DNA from: Candidatus Cibiobacter qucibialis
GTDB taxonomy: Bacteria; Bacillota; Clostridia; Oscillospirales; Ruminococcaceae
Direction of reading: 5' to 3'
Length of the DNA: 60,938 bases
Assembly (NCBI GenBank): GCA_004000625.1
Contig: SAUS01000004.1
Span: forward strand, 1-60,938
The notes under the pieces were generated by a model, which made no database searches, was not told the origin of the DNA, and worked only from the letters and a program-made list of their open reading frames with translations. Shown here one piece after another: positions 1 to 8,426 of this stretch. The stretch's first letter is position 1; every line of letters begins with the position of its first letter. The position numbers and the translations under genes were made by a program.

Positions 1-106
1 AGATAATACTGGATGTCTTATCGAGCATTTTGGCAACGCAGATGCCGTGCCGCAGCCGCCGAAGCGGTGCTTAAGCCGCTAGGCGGGAATTGTGCGGTGT
101 TGCCCT
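1..106 (+). repeat. MITE-like element, partial copy cut by the window start
   Basis: Right-hand part of the dispersed inverted-repeat element seen whole at 29517-29694. It ends in the terminal repeat GAATTGTGCGGTGTTGCCC. Its apex carries the GGATGTC variant, like the copy at 2411-2588. The element ends only a few bases from the cysE stop codon (110-112), so it forms the 3' flank of cysE. The usual TA after the terminal repeat is TG here, so the flank is slightly degraded. Confidence 0.85.
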
Positions 107-109
107 GAA

Positions 110-814
110 TTATTCTTCTGTATGCGGATCCTGCGGCGGTACACCGTCCGTTTCCGGGGCGGCAAAACGCGGTTTGTCGGGCGGGTACTCGCCCTGCATG
201 GCGGCTTCCATGCGGCTCAAGCGGGCTTCCAGTGCGCTGATGCGGTTGCTGAGCACATCGGGCAGCGCCTGCTGGTCCAGGTCGTCCGCCGGGCAGGATT
301 GGCTGCCGCGCACGCGGACCACTTCGGCCGGAACACCGACCGCGGTGGTATTGGCCGGCAGATTTTTGAGCACCACACTGCCCGCGCCGACACGGACATT
401 ATCCCCGATATACACCGGGCCAAGCACCTTGGCACCGGCACCGATCAGCACGTTATTGCCCAATGTGGGGTGGCGCTTGCCGGAATCCTTGCCGGTGCCG
501 CCCAGGGTAACGCCGTGGTAGATGGTGCAGTTATCACCGATTTCTGTCGTTTCGCCGAACACGATGCCCATACCGTGGTCAATGAACAGCCGGTTGCCGA
601 TCTTGGCACCGGGGTGGATCTCGATGCCGGTCAGGTGGCGGGCCAGCTGGCTGATGAGGCGCGCCAGGAAGAAACACTTGTGACAGTACAAAAAATGTGC
701 AATTTTGTGCGTTACCAGTACATGGAAACCAGGGTACAAAATGATGACCTCCGCCACATTGCGTGCAGCAGGGTCCTTGTCCCGGATGTTTTTTGCGTCT
801 GCCCAAAGTCCCAT
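110..814 (-). CDS. cysE: Serine O-acetyltransferase
   Basis: The 234-residue protein should transfer acetyl from acetyl-CoA to L-serine, giving O-acetylserine for cysteine synthesis in the cytoplasm. The left-handed beta-helix hexapeptide region spans about residues 62-170. It contains FIDHGMGIVFGE with the Asp79-His80 catalytic pair and the IYHGVTLGGTG segment of the family active site. The N-terminal helical domain is short, as in Gram-positive CysE/EpsC proteins. A C-terminal tail of about 60 residues (from 170) is charged and proline-rich and has no recognised domain. The start is preceded by a weak AGGTAAG-like ribosome site. The gene stands alone behind its own promoter and is followed directly by a MITE copy. 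The family assignment is firm; the regulation is inferred. Confidence 0.95.
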   Translation of the reverse strand: MGLWADAKNIRDKDPAARNVAEVIILYPGFHVLVTHKIAHFLYCHKCFFLARLISQLARHLTGIEIHPGAKIGNRLFIDHGMGIVFGETTEIGDNCTIYHGVTLGGTGKDSGKRHPTLGNNVLIGAGAKVLGPVYIGDNVRVGAGSVVLKNLPANTTAVGVPAEVVRVRGSQSCPADDLDQQALPDVLSNRISALEARLSRMEAAMQGEYPPDKPRFAAPETDGVPPQDPHTEE

Positions 815-867
815 CCAACTTACCTCATTTCGTTTGTGTCCTATCCCGAATATCCAAGGAAAACACT

Positions 868-914
868 AGGATATCCTGAATTTTAAATATAGCACAATTT
901 GCAGTAAAACGCAA
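868..914 (-). promoter_or_regulatory. cysE promoter with palindromic operator candidate
   Basis: Read on the minus strand, a -35 TTGCGT (909-914) and a -10 TATATT (886-891) are 17 bp apart. Just downstream of the -10 lies the perfect 10-bp palindrome AGGATATCCT (868-877), followed by a related CCTTGGATATTCGGGATAGG segment. The position suits a repressor of cysteine genes, but I cannot match it to a known operator. Confidence 0.55.
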
Positions 915-962
915 GAATCAGACGGCGCTTCCCTGCGGTTTCTCCACCGCCCGGCTTTTCCT

Positions 963-1252
963 TATGGCAACACCGCACAATTTCCACCTGACGGCTTAAG
1001 CACCGCTCCGGCGGCTGCGGCACGGCATCTGCGTTGCCAAAATGCTCGATAATGTCGGGTTGCGGTACCCGCATCGTGCTTCGGGGGCAAAAGCCCCTCG
1101 CACTCTGCGACCGCTGCCCCTGCTTCGGTTCGCTGTTTCCGCCACTGGCGGCGCTCACCTTTGCAGCATCCAGTATTATCTGCGCTTTTGGCTTAGCATC
1201 TGCCGTACCTCGCTCGCCGTATCGGCACTTAGAATTATGCGGTATTGCCTTA
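963..1252 (-). repeat. MITE-like element, long form
   Basis: A complete copy of about 290 bp with imperfect terminal inverted repeats (GGCAACACCGCACAATT on the left, AATTATGCGGTATTGCC on the right) and TA on both outer edges. Compared with the short form it carries an extra segment of about 110 bp at the apex (roughly 1050-1170), rich in small palindromes. It is almost identical to the copy at 55266-55555. No open reading frame in it looks protein-coding. Confidence 0.85.
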
Positions 1253-1290
1253 TAAAATCTGCGCCCGGCAATGCATTTGCGCCGCAGTTA

Positions 1291-1299
1291 TGCTACAAT
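1291..1299 (+). promoter_or_regulatory. Extended -10 promoter for the hydrolase gene
   Basis: TGCTACAAT is an extended -10 (TGnTACAAT) 36 bp before the start codon of the hydrolase gene. The -35 position (1271-1276) is poor, as is usual for extended -10 promoters. It lies outside the MITE that ends at 1252. Confidence 0.5.
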
Positions 1300-1334
1300 A
1301 GAACCAGAAAACCACACCGGGAGGGATACCAAAA

Positions 1335-2180
1335 ATGACAGAAAAAACTCACGCAGTGCCAAACGGCATGATCCACTACTGGATGAATGATTTCCAACCG
1401 GGGCGGGCGGTGCTGGTGTTCCTGCCCGGCCTGACGGCGGATCACCGCCTGTTTGACAAACAGGTCGAAGCGTTTGAATCCACCTATAACCTGCTTGCCT
1501 GGGATGCCCCCGGCCACGGCAAATCCCGCCCCTTTGTGATGGACTTCACCCTGGCGCAAAAGGCCGCCTGGCTGCATGCCATCCTGCAGGCGGAGAGCAT
1601 CACCGCACCGGTGCTGGTGGGACAGTCGGTCGGCGGGTATCTTTCACAGGCGTACATTCAGGCTTACCCCGGCGAGGTGCGCGGCTTTGTTTCTATTGAC
1701 TCCGCCCCGCTCAAGCGCAAATACATGAGCGACAAAGAGTTCTGGATGCTGAACCATATGGCCCCCGTTTACAGCGCCATGCCCTGGAAAATGCTGCGCA
1801 ATGCCGCTGCGCAGGGCATTGGCATTACCGAATATGCCCAACAGAACATGCGCGAGATGGTGGCCCAGTACAGCCGGGATGAGTTCTGCGGGCTGATGAA
1901 ACACGGGTTCATCATGCTGGCCGGGGCCATTGGGGCAGACCTTGGGTACGATATCACCTGCCCCTGCATCCTGCTGTGCGGCGAGCACGACAAAACCGGC
2001 GCTACCAAGCGCTACAACCCGATGTGGGCTGCGGGCGAACATCTGCCGCTGACCTGGGTCAAGGATGCGGGGCACAATTCCAATGCCGATAATCCGGCCT
2101 TTGTGAACGCAGAAATCGAGAAGTTTGTAGCCGGGCTTCCGGGGTTAAGGACCGGACTGCAAGGGAGACTGACACCATGA
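1335..2180 (+). CDS. Alpha/beta-fold hydrolase
   Basis: A 281-residue cytoplasmic protein with the alpha/beta-hydrolase fold. The nucleophile elbow GQSVGG puts the catalytic serine at residue 98. GEHD supplies the acid at Asp219, and AGHNSN supplies His247. An oxyanion-hole segment FLPGL lies near residue 30. There is no signal peptide. The start codon follows a GGGAGGG ribosome site. The substrate cannot be told from sequence; peroxidase-like or lactone/ester hydrolases are possible. The stop overlaps the ATG of a very short reading frame (ATGA, 2177-2180). MITE copies in the same orientation flank the gene on both sides. Confidence 0.85.
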   Translation: MTEKTHAVPNGMIHYWMNDFQPGRAVLVFLPGLTADHRLFDKQVEAFESTYNLLAWDAPGHGKSRPFVMDFTLAQKAAWLHAILQAESITAPVLVGQSVGGYLSQAYIQAYPGEVRGFVSIDSAPLKRKYMSDKEFWMLNHMAPVYSAMPWKMLRNAAAQGIGITEYAQQNMREMVAQYSRDEFCGLMKHGFIMLAGAIGADLGYDITCPCILLCGEHDKTGATKRYNPMWAAGEHLPLTWVKDAGHNSNADNPAFVNAEIEKFVAGLPGLRTGLQGRLTP

Positions 2181-2278
2181 AAATCGAACAGCAGGCGCAG
2201 ACTCGGGCTTTCCTGATTCAATCATTCGGCAGCGTCAGGGGGGGAACGTACACAGCACTGCGGTCGGGGCTGCTTTGA
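2177..2278 (+). pseudogene. 33-codon remnant overlapping the hydrolase stop
   Basis: An ATG overlaps the hydrolase TGA (ATGA), the layout of a translationally coupled downstream gene. The frame runs only 33 codons (starting MKIEQQAQTRAF) and stops at 2276-2278. The following bases up to the MITE at 2411 hold no convincing gene. It may be the 5' stub of a gene lost to deletion, or a chance frame. Confidence 0.3.
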
Positions 2279-2410
2279 TGTCACGATTCAAAAATGCCTT
2301 TGGCACACCGCCTGCTCCAAACACGGCTGCCCGTGGCTGTGCCGCCTGTTTTGCGATGCTGACAACATACGGCAGGCTGAACAAAATCGGCTTTACATTT
2401 ACAAAAAAAC

Positions 2411-2588
2411 TAAGGCAATACCGCACAATTCCCGCCTTACGGCTTAAGCACCGCTCCGGCGGCTGCGGCACGGCATCTGCGTTGCCAAAATGCTCGATAA
2501 GACATCCAGTATTATCTGCGCTTTTGGCTTAGCATCTGCCGCACCTCGCTCGCCGTATCGGCACTTAGAATTATGCGGTATTGCCCTA
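2411..2588 (-). repeat. MITE-like element, short form
   Basis: Complete copy of 178 bp including the TA on both sides. Terminal repeats read GGCAATACCGCACAATT and AATTATGCGGTATTGCC. The apex variant between the ATTATC-type arms is GACATCC (GGATGTC on the other strand). Confidence 0.85.
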
Positions 2589-2683
2589 AGTACCGGCGGC
2601 GACTGCTGCGGTTTCCATTTTTTCAAAAAGCAATCCACAGAAAATCGTTGATCCTATGTATCAAATAGTAAGGAGCGAGCCGA

Positions 2684-3394
2684 ATGAAAAAGCGATACGG
2701 CATCTTGATACTTGGCACTTTTGCCTGTGCCGCATGTTTCCTGTTATCCGCCTGCGCAGGGCCAGCTGCGGAACAGTCATCCATTCAGCCACCCTATGAC
2801 GGGCAGACCCAGGATGCCGATGTCTTTATCGACATGCCGAACCTGCGCCAGTATGGCGGCTACACCTGCGGGACCACCTGCGTGCAGATGGTGATGAACT
2901 GGCTGGACCCATACCAGGCCGATTGGAACCTTGCCGCCTATGAGGAAGAACTTGGCACCAACGAGGAAGCCGGAACCCCGCCAGGCAGCATTGTCAGCTT
3001 TTTTGAGAAAAACGGCGTAACCGTCACGGCAAAGGAGAACCGAACCACGCCAGAACTGGCTTCGGCTCTGTACCAGGGGCACCCTGTGCTGCTCTGCATT
3101 CAGGCATGGGCCGCGGCAGAGGATGGCTACAACACCCAAAATTCCGATGATGCGGACACCTATTTGGCCGAGGGGCACTGGGTCATCTGTGTCGGCTACC
3201 AGAAGCAGGAGCCGGGTTATGTATTTTACTTTAACGATCCGGCGTGCGTTGGCTATTGCATGATGAGTGAGCAGGATTTGAACAACCGCTGGATTGATAT
3301 GGATACTGAGGGAAATGTTTACGACCACTACGGCATTGAAATCACTGCGGACGGAACGAGTTATAACCCCGATGGGGTGTTTTATCTGGAATAG
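2684..3394 (+). CDS. Lipoprotein with C39-like papain-fold peptidase domain
   Basis: A 236-residue predicted lipoprotein. The signal peptide ends in the lipobox LSAC with the lipidated Cys24. The mature part resembles Peptidase_C39_2 proteins: Gln56 and Cys62 in QYGGYTCGTTC, His165 in EGHWVICVGY, and Asp185 in YFNDPA make a plausible Cys-His-Asp triad. It should act outside the membrane, on a peptide or as an immunity or maturation factor; the substrate is unknown. An AAGGAGCGA ribosome site precedes the ATG. It lies just 15 bp before the AT-rich island but has the GC-rich codon use of the host. A second C39-like protein, unsecreted, is at 52945-53556. Confidence 0.8.
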   Translation: MKKRYGILILGTFACAACFLLSACAGPAAEQSSIQPPYDGQTQDADVFIDMPNLRQYGGYTCGTTCVQMVMNWLDPYQADWNLAAYEEELGTNEEAGTPPGSIVSFFEKNGVTVTAKENRTTPELASALYQGHPVLLCIQAWAAAEDGYNTQNSDDADTYLAEGHWVICVGYQKQEPGYVFYFNDPACVGYCMMSEQDLNNRWIDMDTEGNVYDHYGIEITADGTSYNPDGVFYLE

Positions 3395-3408
3395 GAGGTA
3401 TTTTCAAT

Positions 3409-3648
3409 ATGAAACCATCATCTAAAGCAGTCATGATTGGATGTATCAGCTTTTTTGTTTTCTTATATGGAAATCTTCTATTCGGTGGACTTGTTGGGTC
3501 ACTGATTCCTGGTGGAGATGACTTTATAAACTCTTATTTTTACCCACTTTATACAGCAGTCACACTGTTAATCTCTCTCATTATTTCCTGCACATACTTG
3601 ATTCTCAAAAAAATCAATCTGCTTTTAGACAAAATGGAAGAAAAATAA
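3409..3648 (+). CDS. Small membrane protein, unknown function
   Basis: A 79-residue protein with two hydrophobic segments (about residues 7-34 and 44-68) and a charged C-terminus. A TAGGAGGT ribosome site lies upstream. Codon use is clearly more AT-rich than in the genes around it, and it sits at the left edge of an AT-rich stretch that continues through the MATE gene. I recognise no family. Confidence 0.65.
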   Translation: MKPSSKAVMIGCISFFVFLYGNLLFGGLVGSLIPGGDDFINSYFYPLYTAVTLLISLIISCTYLILKKINLLLDKMEEK

Positions 3649-3685
3649 ACTTGTGTTTCGAAAATCGGAATTTATGGAGGCAAAC

Positions 3686-5008
3686 ATGCAAGGTGAAAGA
3701 AAAACGTTGACACAACTATCTGTGCCAATATGTCTGGAAACTTTATTTTATATGCTTTCAGGTATGGTTGATACACTGATGTTATCATCAGTAAGCGACC
3801 AGGCTGTTGGGGCTGTCGGAACAGCAAATACATATATAGGTGTTTTTATCATTATGTTCGGGGTAATATCATCTGGTATGGTAGCGGTGATGTCACAGAA
3901 TATCGGGGCTGGAAGACCTGGAATTGCATATCAGGCGAGACAGCTTGGACTTGTATTTAATGCACTGACAGGTATCTTGATATCTGTTGTTCTTGCTGTC
4001 TTTTCAGGAGGGATACTGAGGGCAGTGAGTATTGCTCCTGCTTTGCTTGAATCAGCTGAAACATATCTTAAAATTGTTGGAGGCGCAAGCTTTATAAATG
4101 CGCTTATTCCTATTTTTTCCAGCTATTTAAGAGTATTTGGATATACAAAACATTCCTTGATAGGGACAGTTGTCGGTAATGTAATTAATATTATACTGAA
4201 TTCAGTATTCCTGTTTGTGTTTCACTGGGGAGTCATGGGAGTTGCTACTGCAACAGTTATTTCAAAAGCTGTGAATCTTATTATTGTAGCGGCAATGGGG
4301 GCTGTACTTATAAAAGCAAAGCAGAGCCCTGAACGTGAACAACCACGAAGGATACTTGCACAGATTGTTAAGATTGGGTTTCCTTCTGCATTTGAGACAG
4401 CACTTTATAATGTAGCAATGACATTTATAGTGCGTTTTATGAACCAGATGGATACGGATGGAATGAATGTTACAGCTCGTTCGTATGCTATGCAGATAGC
4501 CAATTTTTCATATTGTGTGGGAGCTGCGCTTGCACAGGCAAATGCCATTATGACGGGCTGGAGAATCGGAGCAAAGAAGTATGAGGAATGTGACAGGGGT
4601 ACGCGAAAAGCTGTGATATATGGTCTTGTAACAGCAACGTGCTTTTCTGTGACATTTGCAATGACCGGACGTTTTATCGTTCATATATTTACGGATGATA
4701 CACAGATGATTGAGCTTGTAGTAAAATTGTTGATAGTAGATATATTCCTTGAATTTGGAAGAGTGACAAATCTTGTATATGGACAGGCATTAAAAACAAG
4801 TGGAGATGCTATTTTTCCAGTTATAATTGGTGCAATATTTATGTATCTGTTTGCAGTTGGTGGAACATATTTTCTTGGAATACACATGGGACTTCTGGCG
4901 GTAGGAGCATATATTGCCATGGCGGGTGATGAGTGCGCTAGAGCAATTGGAATGGTGCTTAGATGGAAGAGTGGAAAATGGAAAAGTAAGAGCCTGATAG
5001 AATTGTAG
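3686..5008 (+). CDS. MATE family multidrug/cation antiporter
   Basis: A 440-residue polytopic membrane protein of the MATE superfamily with about 12 transmembrane helices in two similar halves. It should export cationic drugs or metabolites using a sodium or proton gradient. The ATG at 3686 is chosen because a GGAGG (3676-3680) lies 5 bases upstream; an in-frame ATG at 3653 has no such site. Typical MATE features are the PICLETLFYMLSGMVDT start, with the helix-1 PxxxE and D positions, and the mirrored KIGFPSAFETALYN segment in the second half. The gene is AT-rich with codons unlike its neighbours, so it was probably acquired from a lower-GC relative. Substrate unknown. Confidence 0.9.
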   Translation: MQGERKTLTQLSVPICLETLFYMLSGMVDTLMLSSVSDQAVGAVGTANTYIGVFIIMFGVISSGMVAVMSQNIGAGRPGIAYQARQLGLVFNALTGILISVVLAVFSGGILRAVSIAPALLESAETYLKIVGGASFINALIPIFSSYLRVFGYTKHSLIGTVVGNVINIILNSVFLFVFHWGVMGVATATVISKAVNLIIVAAMGAVLIKAKQSPEREQPRRILAQIVKIGFPSAFETALYNVAMTFIVRFMNQMDTDGMNVTARSYAMQIANFSYCVGAALAQANAIMTGWRIGAKKYEECDRGTRKAVIYGLVTATCFSVTFAMTGRFIVHIFTDDTQMIELVVKLLIVDIFLEFGRVTNLVYGQALKTSGDAIFPVIIGAIFMYLFAVGGTYFLGIHMGLLAVGAYIAMAGDECARAIGMVLRWKSGKWKSKSLIEL

Positions 5009-5099
5009 ATTTGATGTTAAATTCAAGAATACATGATATGGCAAAAGAACTTGGGAAAACATGTATTTACAACTTCCAGTTTGCAGAGGTAATCATATC

Positions 5100-5357
5100 T
5101 TGAAAAAATATCAATGTCCTTGTTGTGGATATTTCACCTATAACGTTTCACCAGGCGAAGACTGCGGGTATATTTGCCCTGTCTGTTTTTGGGAGAATGA
5201 CCCATTCATTGCTTCTAATGATGAACCCAGCGACTCTAACCATGGAATAACACTGAATGAAGCAAAATTCAACTATTTACGATTCGGTGCCTGCGAAGAA
5301 GGCATGCTGCGTTATGTCCGTCCACCCCAAAATGATGAAAAGAGCGCTTTGAGATGA
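5100..5357 (+). CDS. Cysteine-rich CPCC-domain protein
   Basis: An 85-residue protein matching the CPCC family (small proteins with paired cysteines that probably bind zinc). The motifs YQCPCCGYFT, GEDCGYICPVCFWEND and LNEAKFNYLRFGACE appear in the family order. I place the start at a TTG (5100) that follows GAGGT and gives the usual start just before KKYQCPCC; an ATG at 5061 would add 13 residues. The molecular role of the family is not established. The gene belongs to the AT-rich island with the upstream MATE gene. Confidence 0.75.
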   Translation: MKKYQCPCCGYFTYNVSPGEDCGYICPVCFWENDPFIASNDEPSDSNHGITLNEAKFNYLRFGACEEGMLRYVRPPQNDEKSALR

Positions 5358-5434
5358 GAACATAAAACCTGCCCATATCAAACGTACTGCCATATCATAA
5401 CTTTTTTACCACAATCAAATTTAGGAGGTTCCCA

Positions 5435-5614
5435 ATGGAAGACAAAATCAAAGGTATCGCATTGCTATTGTTCGGCATTCTGCTCAGCTGCGCGCAGGAT
5501 GGACTGAATGATACGATTTTTGCCAGCATGTCAGATATTCCGTTTGCATTTGTCGGACTGTTCGTTGGCATCGCTGGGCTCTACCTTGTGTTTGGCAAAT
5601 CAAAGGACAAATAA
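5435..5614 (+). CDS. Small one- to two-helix membrane protein
   Basis: A 59-codon frame, starting MEDKIKGIALLLFGILLSC, behind a strong AGGAGG (5423-5428). It has two hydrophobic stretches (about residues 7-20 and 36-54) and a basic C-terminus, KSKDK. The strong ribosome site, clean start and membrane pattern support a real gene. Function unknown. Confidence 0.6.
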   Translation: MEDKIKGIALLLFGILLSCAQDGLNDTIFASMSDIPFAFVGLFVGIAGLYLVFGKSKDK

Positions 5615-5644
5615 CTGCCATTTTGTCCCCGGCCAGCCTGCTGC

Positions 5645-5672
5645 TTGCAGTTTGGCCTGTTCGTGTTATAAT
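5645..5672 (+). promoter_or_regulatory. Promoter of the Sapep dipeptidase gene
   Basis: TTGCAG (5645-5650) and TATAAT (5667-5672) with 16-bp spacing, about 54 bp before the start codon. Confidence 0.7.
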
Positions 5673-5725
5673 AGCTGTATACAAATTTGTCTGCCGTACC
5701 GGCAGCTGAATCAGGAGGATAACCC

Positions 5726-7123
5726 ATGCTAGATTCCCGCTGGGCGTCGATTGACGCATTTGCAGAAAATAACCGTGATAACATTCTACGTGATATTACC
5801 CGCCTTGTGGCTGTGCCGAGCGTTGAGGGCACGCCGGAGCCGGGCGCACCATTTGGCAAAGGCCCCAAGGCTGCGCTGGACAAAGCCCTGGAAATTGCCG
5901 CAGAGCTTGGCCTAGACACCCACAACGCCGAAGGTTACATCGGCTGGGCGCAGACCGGCCCCATTGCAGACGGCCAGAAGTATCTGGCTACCATCACCCA
6001 CACCGACGTTGTGCCCGAGGGCAACGGCTGGGATGCTGACCCCTACACCGTGCGCGTGCGGGATGGCTGGCTGCTGGGCCGCGGCGTGGCCGACGACAAA
6101 GGCCCCAGCATTTTGTGCCTGTATGCCCTGAAATACCTGAAAGACAACGGCGTTACCCTCAAGTACCCCGTGCGAGCCCTGCTGGGTGCCAACGAGGAAA
6201 CCAACATGCACGACGTAGACTATTTTGCCGCCCACTTTGAGCAGCCCGCTTTCTGCTTTACCCCGGACGCCGAGTTCCCGGTATGCAACGGCGAAAAAGG
6301 CGGTTTTGGCGGCGAGCTGGTCAGCCCCGTGCTGGAAAACGGTGTAATCGTTGATTTTGTGGGCGGCGTTGCCCACAACGCTGTGCCCGACCGCGCAGCC
6401 TGCACCGTCCGCCTGCCGGAAAGCGCCCTGAAACAGACCGAGGGCGTGACCTTTGAAGCTGGTGAGAACGGCACCACCATCATCCGCGGCTGGGGCAAAA
6501 GCGGCCACGCCGCCATGCCGCAAGGCACCGTAAACGCCATTGGGCTGATCGTTACCTGCCTGCTGGAAAGCAAGGTCTGCTCCCCGGCCGAGACCACTTA
6601 TCTGCAGGTGCTGCACACCCTGCACGCCACCACGGACGGCAGCGCCTTGGGCATTGCCGCCAGCGACGATGTGTTTGACCCGCTGACCATCATTGGCGGC
6701 ACCATCGAGATGAAGGATGGCCGTCTGCGCCAGAGCTTTGACTGCCGCTACCCGACTTCCACCACCGCGGAGCACCTGACCGAAATGATGACCCAGGTGT
6801 GTGGTACCGCTGCCACGCTGGAGAATGTATCTTCCCGCGTGCCGTTCTACATTGCAGCGGACAGCCCGGCCATCCAAACGCTGATCACCACCTACAACGA
6901 TGTGACCGGCGAAAACAAAAAGCCCTTTACCATGGGCGGCGGTACCTATGCGCGTCACTTTCCGTATGCCGTCAGCTTTGGCCCGGAGCATACCGACATT
7001 GAGCTGCCGGAATTCGCCGGTCCCATGCACGGTGCCAACGAGGGCACCCCGTTTGAAAAGCTGATTGAATCGTTGAAGATTTACATTCTGGCGTTGCTGC
7101 GTCTGCAGGAGATTGAGCTGTAA
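5726..7123 (+). CDS. Sapep family metal-dependent dipeptidase (M20)
   Basis: The 465-residue cytoplasmic enzyme belongs to the PepV/Sapep branch of the M20 metallopeptidases, which hydrolyse dipeptides after uptake. The metal site is readable: His92 in THTDVVPEG, bridging Asp123 in GVADDKGP, the general-base pair Glu157-Glu158 in GANEETN, Asp181 in TPDAEFPV, and a late His in GPMHGANE. A dimerisation-type insert with GKSGHAAMPQG lies in the middle. AGGAGG precedes the ATG at good spacing. Together with the M32 and M19 enzymes it points to a peptide-scavenging life. It converges on the GGGtGRT gene across a shared terminator. Confidence 0.93.
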   Translation: MLDSRWASIDAFAENNRDNILRDITRLVAVPSVEGTPEPGAPFGKGPKAALDKALEIAAELGLDTHNAEGYIGWAQTGPIADGQKYLATITHTDVVPEGNGWDADPYTVRVRDGWLLGRGVADDKGPSILCLYALKYLKDNGVTLKYPVRALLGANEETNMHDVDYFAAHFEQPAFCFTPDAEFPVCNGEKGGFGGELVSPVLENGVIVDFVGGVAHNAVPDRAACTVRLPESALKQTEGVTFEAGENGTTIIRGWGKSGHAAMPQGTVNAIGLIVTCLLESKVCSPAETTYLQVLHTLHATTDGSALGIAASDDVFDPLTIIGGTIEMKDGRLRQSFDCRYPTSTTAEHLTEMMTQVCGTAATLENVSSRVPFYIAADSPAIQTLITTYNDVTGENKKPFTMGGGTYARHFPYAVSFGPEHTDIELPEFAGPMHGANEGTPFEKLIESLKIYILALLRLQEIEL

Positions 7124-7335
7124 TTTGGGGTTGTGCGCTTTCCGGGCGTCGTTTTGCGTTTGTTTTAGGCGTTGCGCTTGCCGCACATTTTTAAATACCA
7201 TCAAACCTAAAATTTTCTGAGCGGCGCTTCTGTGCTGCGGTCCACCACAATTATTCTTTATTATTTATTCTTTATTCATTAAGAATCCCTCCGCCCCATC
7301 TCCAATTCCTGCTTCTCATTCCTAATTTCTAATTC

Positions 7336-7378
7336 AAAAAAAGCGCCCGATACAGAAAATCTGCATCGGGCGCTTTTT
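7336..7378. terminator. Bidirectional terminator between Sapep and GGGtGRT genes
   Basis: GCGCCCGATACAG and CTGCATCGGGCGC pair almost perfectly around AAAAT. The hairpin has A-runs on the left and T-runs on the right, so it can stop transcription from either side. The stretch 7124-7335 holds no gene; it has low-complexity AATAAAGAATAA-type sequence that recurs near 32090. Confidence 0.85.
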
Positions 7379-7407
7379 CAATCGCTAATTAAGTTATTGC
7401 TGTTGAC

Positions 7408-8406
7408 TCAGGCGTTTACCTGGGAAGCTGCAACAGCGCAGGCAACGGTCATACCAACCATCGGGTTGTTGCCGGCACCGATCAGGCCCATCATCTCAAC
7501 GTGAGCGGGCACAGAGGAGGAACCAGCAAACTGGGCATCGCCGTGCATACGGCCCATGGAGTCGGTCAAGCCGTAAGAAGCCGGGCCAGCTGCCACGTTA
7601 TCCGGGTGCAGGGTACGGCCCGTGCCGCCGCCGGAAGCAACGGAGAAGTACTTCTTGCCGTTTTCCAGTGCCCACTTCTTGTAGGTGCCTGCAACCAGGT
7701 GCTGGAAACGGGTCGGGTTGGTGGAGTTACCGGTGATGGAAACTTCAACACCCTCAGCCTTCATGATAGCAACGCCTTCCAGAACGTCGTTAGCGCCGTA
7801 GCACTTAACAGCAGCGCGCTCGCCGTCAGAGTACGGGATGGTCTCAACAACCTTCAGTTCGCCGGTCTTGAAGTCGTAATCGGTCTTGACATAGGTGAAA
7901 CCGTTGATACGGCTGATGATCTGGGCAGCATCCTTGCCCAGGCCGTTCAGGATAACACGCAGGGGTTCCTTGCGGACCTTGTTGGCGGTACGGGCAATGC
8001 CGATTGCGCCTTCAGCAGCAGCAAAGGATTCGTGGCCAGCCAGGAAAGCGAAGCAATGGGTGTCCTCATGCAGCAGCATGGCACCCAGGTTGCCGTGGCC
8101 CAGGCCAACCTTACGCTGTTCAGCAACAGAGCCGGGGATGGTGAAAGCTTCCAGGCCTTCGCCGATGGCAGCAGCGCAGTCAGCAGCGCTCTTCAGGCCG
8201 CGCTTGACAGCAATGGCAGTGCCCAGGGTGTAAGCCCAGACGGCGTTATCGAAGCAGATGGGCTGGATGCCGCGGATGATCTTATCGCAGTCGATGCCCT
8301 TGGCCAGCAGCATCTCGTTGCAGGCGTCGAGGCTCTCCAGACCGTTGGCCTTCAGGCAGGCCTCGATCTTGGGCATACGGCGATTCTGGGATTCAAAAGT
8401 TGCCAT
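7408..8406 (-). CDS. GGGtGRT family protein
   Basis: The 332-residue protein carries the diagnostic SGGGTGRT motif at residues 258-265 and belongs to the GGGtGRT family. The family is found mainly in anaerobic Clostridia next to a NifU-like scaffold and has no proven function. Other conserved-looking segments are LGHGNLGAMLLHEDTHCFAFLAGHE (about 102-125) with several His and acidic residues, and GNSTNPTRFQHLVAGTYKKW. There is no signal peptide or membrane segment. It lies 20 bp downstream of the NifU-like gene and should be co-transcribed from the promoter at 9255-9283. A role linked to iron-sulfur cluster handling is inference from the pairing. Confidence 0.9.
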   Translation of the reverse strand: MATFESQNRRMPKIEACLKANGLESLDACNEMLLAKGIDCDKIIRGIQPICFDNAVWAYTLGTAIAVKRGLKSAADCAAAIGEGLEAFTIPGSVAEQRKVGLGHGNLGAMLLHEDTHCFAFLAGHESFAAAEGAIGIARTANKVRKEPLRVILNGLGKDAAQIISRINGFTYVKTDYDFKTGELKVVETIPYSDGERAAVKCYGANDVLEGVAIMKAEGVEVSITGNSTNPTRFQHLVAGTYKKWALENGKKYFSVASGGGTGRTLHPDNVAAGPASYGLTDSMGRMHGDAQFAGSSSVPAHVEMMGLIGAGNNPMVGMTVACAVAASQVNA

Positions 8407-8426
8407 AATCTATGTTCCTCCCTCTC

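Noticed and set aside
2235..2471. 78-residue minus-strand frame ending before the hydrolase
   Set aside because: Half of it is translated MITE sequence, there is no ribosome site, and the rest has no recognisable family.
5912..7204. 430-residue minus-strand frame across the Sapep gene
   Set aside because: Shadow of the GC-rich dipeptidase; low-complexity Gly/His/Ala composition, no ribosome site, and the plus-strand product has a complete M20 active site.
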